NCBI RefSeq assembly: GCF_014204795.1
Contig: NZ_JACHMB010000001.1
Span: 4,278,001-4,342,000 of the forward strand
Direction: 5' to 3'
DNA: 64,000 bases
From: Nonomuraea jabiensis
GTDB lineage: Bacteria; Actinomycetota; Actinomycetes; Streptosporangiales; Streptosporangiaceae
The translations under genes were made by a program, and so were the position numbers. The first letter of the stretch is position 1. The number at the start of each line of letters is the position of its first letter. Of this stretch, positions 59,193 to 64,000 are shown piece by piece. The notes under the pieces were generated by a model. It was not told the origin of the DNA. It saw nothing but the letters and a program-made list of their open reading frames with translations, and did no database searches.

Positions 59193-59465
59193 ATGAGCCA
59201 GAGCATGTTCGGCGGCGACCTCGCCGAGATGCAGCAGATGGCCGGCCAGTTCACGCAGCAGGCGGAGGCGGTCCGCACCACGATGACCGCGCTCGACCGC
59301 GAGGCCGCCAAGGTCGGCACAGCGTGGACGGGGCCGGGCGCCAACCGTTTCCAACAGTCGTGGCAGAACTACCGCACGGCCTTCCAGCGCATGGCAGAGG
59401 AACTCCAGGAGGCCTCGCGGGTCATCGGTACCTACCGTCAGAACATCGAGTCCGCGACGCAGTGA
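59193..59465 (+). CDS. WXG100 family (ESX-like) protein
   Basis: 90 residues, two-helix hairpin with W45-T-G47 at the turn ('GTAWTGPGANRFQQSWQNYR' trimmed). These small proteins are secreted as dimers by type VII secretion systems. A strong AGGAGG site precedes the ATG at 59193. It opens the group WXG100 - mycosin - pseudokinase, which resembles one side of an actinobacterial T7SS cluster. A single WXG100 gene without an obvious partner here may form homodimers. Confidence 0.9.
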   Translation: MSQSMFGGDLAEMQQMAGQFTQQAEAVRTTMTALDREAAKVGTAWTGPGANRFQQSWQNYRTAFQRMAEELQEASRVIGTYRQNIESATQ

Positions 59466-59524
59466 GCGACGGATCGGGGCCCTGGCAAGGGAGCCGGGGC
59501 TTCCTTCCGAGGAATCAAGGCTGA

Positions 59525-59552
59525 TTTCGGCGGCCCGCGCCGCCGTCCGAAA
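59525..59552 (+). terminator. Possible hairpin between WXG100 and mycosin genes
   Basis: TTTCGGCGGC pairs with GCCGTCCGAAA with one bulged base; a TTTTT run follows 17 bases later, shortly before the mycosin start. It could terminate or attenuate read-through from the WXG100 gene. Confidence 0.4.
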
Positions 59553-59575
59553 CCGGCAGGCTACGCTTTTTCCCC

Positions 59576-60715
59576 ATGATTGGTCGCGCGTTGGTGGCGA
59601 GCGTGCTCGCTCTGCAGGTTCCCCTGGCGCCCGCGGCCGTGAAGGACGAGTGCCGGCCGCCCAGGGGCACCATGCAGGTGGGCGAGTCCTGGGCGCAGAA
59701 GCGGCTCGACCCCAAACGCGTCTGGTCGCTGTCCACCGGCGCGGGCGTGAAAGTGGCCATCATCGACAGCGGCGTCGACCTGCAGCATCCGCAGATCCGC
59801 CTGGCGGGCCGGGCCGACCTCACCGGCACCGGCTACCGCGACTGCGTGGGCCACGGGACCGCGGTGGCGGGCATCATCGGCGCCCAGTACATGCAGGGCG
59901 TGCTCTTCTACGGCATGGCGCCGGGCGCGCGGCTGCTGTCGTACAAGCAGACCGTCTCCGAGCGGGACGGCGACCCGGAGCTGCTGGTCAAGGCCATCAA
60001 GGCGGCCGCCGACGAGGGCGCCAAGGTCATCAACGTGTCGGTGTCGACGAGCGACCTGCCCTCGCTGCGCGAGGTGGTGCAGTACGCGCTCGCCAAGGAC
60101 GCGGTGATCGTGGCCGCGGCCGGCAACGTCACGAAGGAGGACGGCACCCCCGTACCGGCCTACCCGGCCGCCTACGAGGGGGTGCTCGCGGTGGGCGCGG
60201 CGGGCCCGAACGGCATCCTGTCCAACTTCTCCAACGTCAAGACCCCCGTCGCCGTGCTCGGCCCCGGCCAGGGCGTCACGTCCACCTGGCCCGGCCGCTC
60301 CTACTTCAAGGACCTCAACGGCACCAGCTACGCCGCCCCCTACGTCGCCGGGGTGGCCGCGCTCGTCCGGGCCCGCTTCCCGAAGCTGGACGAGGCCCAG
60401 GTGCGCCAGCGCATCATCGCCACCGCCGACGGTGCCACGGGTGGCGGCAAGGGCGCGGGCATGGTCAACCCGATGCTCGCGCTCAGCGCGATCCTCCCGT
60501 ACGAGCCCGCCGACGCCCCCGTGGTCGCGCCCCCTCCGCCCAGCCCGCTCTCGGCCGACGCCGTGGCCAAGGTCCCGCCCGTGGACCACGACGCGGTCAA
60601 CCTGGCCCTGATCGTCGCGGGCTCGGCGCTCGGGCTGGCGCTGCTGATGGCGGTCGCCCGCGTCGTGGTCCCGATGGGCCGCCGCAGGGGCTGGCGGCCC
60701 GGCCGGCCCGAGTGA
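59576..60715 (+). CDS. Mycosin-type S8 serine protease (T7SS-associated)
   Basis: 379 residues. Signal peptide (about 1-20), subtilase domain with the triad D64 ('AIIDSGVD'), H93 ('CVGHGTAVAG') and S251 ('NGTSYAAPYVAG'), oxyanion Asn in 'AAAGN', a Pro-rich linker and one C-terminal membrane helix (about 342-365, 'LALIVAGSALGLALLMAVA') with a basic tail. This is the MycP layout: protease anchored to the outer side of the membrane, needed for ESX secretion stability. The neighbouring WXG100 gene supports that assignment. Confidence 0.92.
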   Translation: MIGRALVASVLALQVPLAPAAVKDECRPPRGTMQVGESWAQKRLDPKRVWSLSTGAGVKVAIIDSGVDLQHPQIRLAGRADLTGTGYRDCVGHGTAVAGIIGAQYMQGVLFYGMAPGARLLSYKQTVSERDGDPELLVKAIKAAADEGAKVINVSVSTSDLPSLREVVQYALAKDAVIVAAAGNVTKEDGTPVPAYPAAYEGVLAVGAAGPNGILSNFSNVKTPVAVLGPGQGVTSTWPGRSYFKDLNGTSYAAPYVAGVAALVRARFPKLDEAQVRQRIIATADGATGGGKGAGMVNPMLALSAILPYEPADAPVVAPPPPSPLSADAVAKVPPVDHDAVNLALIVAGSALGLALLMAVARVVVPMGRRRGWRPGRPE

Positions 60716-60833
60716 CTCGGGCTGCAAGGAAACAAAACGGTGAATTGTCGGGTACGGCCCGAAACTTCTGATGCTGAAGTGAAAGATCTGGTTCAATGTG
60801 ACTAGATCATGCTTTGCCGTGAAAGGTTTAGTC

Positions 60834-63020
60834 ATGCACGCTTTGCGCCCTGGTGATCCAGAGCGGATCGGCGATCTCAGCATTGTTGGCCGGCTGGGAG
60901 AGGGGCCGCGGGGCGAGGTGTTCCTTGGCCGCGAGTCCGAGGACGCCCCCATAGTCGCGGTGAAGCTGCTCCCGGCGGACCCGGACGCCGGCGCCGACGC
61001 GCCGGCCAAGCACCTGGCGGCCAAGCAGGTCTCCAGCTCGTACGTGGCCAGGGTGCTGGACGCCGGGATGCACGAGGACCGCCCGTACGTCGTCAGAGAA
61101 CACGTCGAGGGCAAGAGCCTGGCCCAGGCGGTGGCCGACGAAGGGCCGCTGACCGGGGACGCGCTCGAGCGGGTCGCGGTCGGGGTGCTGACCGCCCTGT
61201 CGGCCATCCACCTCGCCGGCCGTTCGCACAAGTCCCTCACGCCCCACAACGTGATCCTCGGCCCCGAGGGCCCGCGGGTCACCGACGCCGGGATCGGCGA
61301 GCCGGTGGGCGAGATCGCCTACCAGGCTCCCGAGCAGCTGCTCGGCCTGCAGTACGGCCCCTACGCGGACGTGTTCGCCTGGGCGGCGACCATCGCGTTC
61401 GCGGCCACGGGCAAGGCGCCGTTCGCCGACCGTGACGCGGTGCTGACCGGCGAGCCCGAGGTGGACATCGAGGCCGAGCCGGTGCGCAGGGTGGTGCTGG
61501 CGGCGCTGTCCAAGGAGGTCGGCAAGCGGCCGACCACGTACAGCGCGCTCATGCAGCTGCTCGGCGGCAACGCCAAGCCGCCCGCGGCCTCGCAGACCGC
61601 CATCGAGGGCGTGCCGATCCAGGGCATCCCCGTCCCGGGCGTGCCCGGCGTGCCCGGCCAGGCCGGCCCACAGGACACGCTGGTGGCCGGCCCGCCGACG
61701 CTGCACGAGGGCCCGCCGCCCGTCCAGGGCCCGCCGTTCGTGCCGGGACCCCCGATGCAGGGTCCCCCCATGCAGGGTCCGCCCATGCAGGGTCCGCCCA
61801 TGCAGGGCCCCCCGATGCAGGGCCTGCCGGTGCCGCATCAGCACCAGTCCGAGGCGCCGATGTGGGGCCCGCCGGAGCCGGACCACCAGCCGCAGCACAT
61901 CAGGCTCGAGGCCGAGCCCTCCGGGGCCGCCGCCCGGCCGCGCCGGGGCTTCCCGCTGGGACTGGTCGCCGGGGTCGCCGTGGTCGCGCTCATCTCGGCC
62001 CTGGGCCTGTGGGGCGCGAACAGGTACGTGAAGCTGCAGCAGGTCAACCCGGCCTCCATGGCGCAGGCCAACGCGGACGAGATCCCGGTGCCCGCCAGCG
62101 CCCCGGTGACCCCCGGCGCTCAGGGCACGGACCCCCTCGGCGGCGGCGCCGATCCGCAGCAGACGCAGCCCGAGGCCACGGTGCCCTGGGGCGCCACGGC
62201 CGCCCCTGACGACTCGGGCGTCGGGCCGCTGACGCTGCCCACCGAGTGGTCCTCGACCGCGCCGCAGGTGCCCCAGGTGCCCGAGCTGACCACCGTGCCC
62301 ACGACCCCGGCCGCGGTCCCGACCCAGCCGGTCCCGACGCAGCCGGTCCCCACCGCCACGCAGCCGGCCGCGACCAACACGGCCGAGTCGACGCCCACGC
62401 CGAGCAAGAAGCGGCACGCCAAGCCGACGGCGACCGTCACGAAGACGGTGGACAGGACGCCCACTCCGACGCCCACGCCGACGCCCACGCCGACGCCCAC
62501 GCCGACCGAGGAGCCCACGAAGGAGCCGACGCCGACGAAGGAGCCGGAGCCGACCCCGACGCCGACTCCGACGAAGACGACGGCCAAGCCGACGCCCACG
62601 AAGACCACGGCCAAGCCGACTCCGACCAAGACCACGGCCAAGCCGACGCCCACGAAGACGACGGCCAAGCCGACGCCGAGCCCGACCAGGACCACGAACC
62701 CGTACTCGCCCACCCAGGTGTGCGGCCCCGGCTTCTCGGTCCAGCGGTCCAGCCCCTTCGGCGGTGGGGTGACGTACCAGCTCTGGAGCAACAGCACCGG
62801 CGAGAACTGCGTGGTCACCATGAAGACCACTGACATCGGCAAGAAGACGTCGGTCAGCGCGACCCTGGAGGTCCAGGGCGGCGGCAGCAAGACGGAATCC
62901 GGCAGCTTCGATTACTACGCCGGCCCGGTCAAGCTGCCCGCCAGGGGCAAGTGCGTGCGTTTCTCCGGCAGCGCCGGTGGCACGAGCACCAGCGCGGGCT
63001 GGGGCAACTGCGGAGCCTGA
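60834..63020 (+). CDS. Membrane pseudokinase with Pro/Thr-rich repeats
   Basis: 728 residues. The N-terminal PASTA-kinase-like domain (about 10-255) keeps P-loop 'GEGPRGEVF', Lys44 in 'VAVKLL' and 'VTDAG' (D151), but the catalytic HRD loop reads 'SHKSLTPHN': Asp is replaced by S134 and the loop Lys by T136. It is predicted to be inactive. A Pro-rich segment with 'GPPMQ' repeats (about 305-335), one membrane helix (about 375-395), a long extracellular Thr/Pro/Lys stalk and a Cys-containing beta domain ('CVVTMKTTD', 'GKCVRFSGSAG') follow. The start at 60834 has GAAAGG upstream. Context suggests a T7SS or cell-wall regulatory scaffold. Confidence 0.85.
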   Translation: MHALRPGDPERIGDLSIVGRLGEGPRGEVFLGRESEDAPIVAVKLLPADPDAGADAPAKHLAAKQVSSSYVARVLDAGMHEDRPYVVREHVEGKSLAQAVADEGPLTGDALERVAVGVLTALSAIHLAGRSHKSLTPHNVILGPEGPRVTDAGIGEPVGEIAYQAPEQLLGLQYGPYADVFAWAATIAFAATGKAPFADRDAVLTGEPEVDIEAEPVRRVVLAALSKEVGKRPTTYSALMQLLGGNAKPPAASQTAIEGVPIQGIPVPGVPGVPGQAGPQDTLVAGPPTLHEGPPPVQGPPFVPGPPMQGPPMQGPPMQGPPMQGPPMQGLPVPHQHQSEAPMWGPPEPDHQPQHIRLEAEPSGAAARPRRGFPLGLVAGVAVVALISALGLWGANRYVKLQQVNPASMAQANADEIPVPASAPVTPGAQGTDPLGGGADPQQTQPEATVPWGATAAPDDSGVGPLTLPTEWSSTAPQVPQVPELTTVPTTPAAVPTQPVPTQPVPTATQPAATNTAESTPTPSKKRHAKPTATVTKTVDRTPTPTPTPTPTPTPTPTEEPTKEPTPTKEPEPTPTPTPTKTTAKPTPTKTTAKPTPTKTTAKPTPTKTTAKPTPSPTRTTNPYSPTQVCGPGFSVQRSSPFGGGVTYQLWSNSTGENCVVTMKTTDIGKKTSVSATLEVQGGGSKTESGSFDYYAGPVKLPARGKCVRFSGSAGGTSTSAGWGNCGA
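61752..61825 (+). repeat. In-gene tandem repeat, GPPMQ units
   Basis: Five tandem 15-bp units encode 'GPPMQ' inside the pseudokinase. Third-position differences between units show the array is not a very recent expansion. Confidence 0.8.
62460..62695 (+). repeat. In-gene tandem repeats, TPTP and KTTAKPTPT units
   Basis: A six-base TPTP-coding array is followed by four units of about 30 bp encoding 'KTTAKPTPT'. They form the extracellular stalk of the pseudokinase and probably vary in length between strains. Confidence 0.8.
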
Positions 63021-63040
63021 GCGCTCTTTGAAAGACAGAT

Positions 63041-63067
63041 GGGCCCGGATCGCTTGGATCCGGGCCC
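63041..63067. terminator. Bidirectional hairpin terminator
   Basis: GGGCCCGGATC and GATCCGGGCCC form a perfect 11-bp stem with loop GCTTG, followed by GTTTGT. It separates the convergent pseudokinase and transglycosylase genes. Confidence 0.8.
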
Positions 63068-63076
63068 GTTTGTCGT

Positions 63077-64000
63077 TCAGTAGCCGACGTAGTCCAGGCC
63101 GCGCTTGGAGTTGACCACGCCGGGCACGTTCGACACCGAGCCGTAGCGCGAGATCGCGTAGCGCACGCCCGCGATGATGTTGTCCACCGGGTCGTAGATG
63201 TTCTTGTGCCCGGCCAGCGAGTACGAGTTGAACGTCGGGTCGATGGTCTGCATGAGGCCCTTGGACGGCGTGCCGTTGGCCGCGTTGGAGTCCCAGTTGT
63301 TGATCGCGTTGGGATTCCCGCCGGACTCGTGCTGGATGATCATCCAGATGTCGCTGGCGTTCATCTTCGAGGCCGGCACGCCGTTCTTCTCCAGGATCGC
63401 GATGGCCTGCTCGATCCACTCCTTGACCTGGCCCGTCGGCGCGGGACCGCCTCCGGCGGGCGGGGGGCCGCTGGGGCCGTAGCCCCCGAAACCGGACGTG
63501 CCGCCGCTGCCGCCGCCGGGCCCGTTCCCGCCGGCCCCCTGCAGGGTGGTACGCGGCTGGTACTCGGGATCCGGCTTCCAGTCGATCTTCCGCCCGGGCG
63601 CCGGCGTGAACTCCTGCGTGGAGACGTCCGGGATCGCGTGGAAAGTGAGCGTGCGATCGTTGAGGAACCCGTTGATGTCTTTCTGGGCCTTGCTGACCGC
63701 CTTGTCCGCGGCGTCCACCCACGGCTGGGCCTCGGTCTTGGCCTGGTTGACCAGCTTCCTCAGCCCGGGCTCCACGTCCGCCTCCTTGGCGTCGGGGTGC
63801 TCGCGGTAGTAGGCGGTCTTGTAGTTGGCGGCGCTGGTGGTCAGGTCCCGGCAGATGGAGCTGATCTCGGTGTGCGAGGTACGCAGCGCCGAGGCGGCGG
63901 CCTCGAGCGAGGACGCGGAGTTGGACAGCGCCAGCTTCAGGTCCTCGGCCGCGGTGCCGTACTTGCGCATGTAAGTGGCGAACTGGTTGGAGGAGTGGCC
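63077..64000 (-). CDS. Lytic transglycosylase (SLT)-domain protein, partial
   Basis: 308 codons are visible and the frame stays open to the window edge, reading 'GHSSNQFATYMRKYG' at the top, so the N-terminus is missing. The visible N-terminal part is helical and resembles WXG/LXG-like substrate domains ('SSLEAAASALRTSHTEISSI'). A Gly/Pro linker leads to an SLT domain (last 115 residues): catalytic Glu in 'IIQHESGGNPNAIN', 'GTPSKGLMQTIDPTF' and 'NIIAGVRYAISRYG'. It probably cleaves peptidoglycan, possibly as a type VII secretion substrate. Convergent with the pseudokinase. Confidence 0.87.
   Translation of the reverse strand, partial: GHSSNQFATYMRKYGTAAEDLKLALSNSASSLEAAASALRTSHTEISSICRDLTTSAANYKTAYYREHPDAKEADVEPGLRKLVNQAKTEAQPWVDAADKAVSKAQKDINGFLNDRTLTFHAIPDVSTQEFTPAPGRKIDWKPDPEYQPRTTLQGAGGNGPGGGSGGTSGFGGYGPSGPPPAGGGPAPTGQVKEWIEQAIAILEKNGVPASKMNASDIWMIIQHESGGNPNAINNWDSNAANGTPSKGLMQTIDPTFNSYSLAGHKNIYDPVDNIIAGVRYAISRYGSVSNVPGVVNSKRGLDYVGY

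Noticed and set aside
61752-61825. CRISPR-like short tandem repeats
   Set aside because: No spacers; the units are in frame and encode GPPMQ repeats of a membrane protein.
60828-63722. 964-codon open frame opposite the pseudokinase
   Set aside because: Low-complexity Arg/Gly sequence produced by the repeats of the real gene; it also spans the terminator at 63041-63067.

Overview
The window is high-GC DNA with heavy use of GTG and TTG starts, stop/start overlaps of the ATGA or GTGA type, ECF sigma factors, SARP and DUF574 genes, and a type VII secretion fragment. This points to a filamentous actinomycete, most likely a member of the Streptosporangiales such as Nonomuraea or a relative; the genus is an inference from gene content only.

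Layout. 1-4638: an acyl-CoA ligase fragment with its TetR regulator, a MerR - ECF sigma - GyrI-like operon behind a textbook MerR promoter, and a broken ATPase gene preceded by two copies of a palindrome. 4641-9372 (minus): a tightly packed operon of double Lrp/AsnC regulator, M20 peptidase, purine nucleoside phosphorylase and phosphohexomutase, divergent from an MHS-type permease (9484-10785). 10782-16000: a gamma-glutamylcyclotransferase-like gene, an LpdA-type flavoprotein, and a minus-strand operon of SDR, ECF41 sigma factor and cytochrome P450.

16172-27774 is a glycan-degradation locus: GH31 alpha-xylosidase-like enzyme, CUT1 ABC importer (binding protein and two permeases), secreted GH3 enzyme, a DoxX-like membrane gene, and a secreted GH74 xyloglucanase with a CBM2 domain. 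42334-51169 holds a second carbohydrate locus: LplABC-type importer, ROK regulator, intracellular GH3 enzyme and LacI regulator. A 27-bp element before the GH31 gene matches an element in the ROK/LplA intergenic region at 21 of 27 positions, so the two loci are probably controlled together. Neither importer has its own ATPase gene. Together they form a plausible xyloglucan capture, import and hydrolysis system.

Between these loci, 28506-32067 carries an HTH regulator plus CYTH-domain protein operon, divergent from a DUF574 methyltransferase and two small unknown genes; the right edge abuts a truncated SARP gene, which suggests an inserted accessory block. 32604-41631 is a run of small regulator/enzyme units: TetR with a FAD monooxygenase and three operators, a two-component system next to an S41 protease, a decayed ABC exporter, an AraC/YciI pair and an XRE/quinone oxidoreductase pair. 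51314-54858 holds small housekeeping-type enzymes (GNAT, histidine phosphatase, P-loop kinase, DUF6939, RidA, TOPRIM).

55051-64000: a TPM-domain membrane protein, an acyl-CoA carboxylase biotin carboxylase/BCCP subunit with an SDR, then a WXG100 protein, a mycosin protease, a membrane pseudokinase and a lytic-transglycosylase protein cut by the window end; the last four look like one flank of a type VII (ESX-like) secretion cluster. At least four decayed genes were found. No tRNA, rRNA, CRISPR array or intact insertion sequence was recognised.
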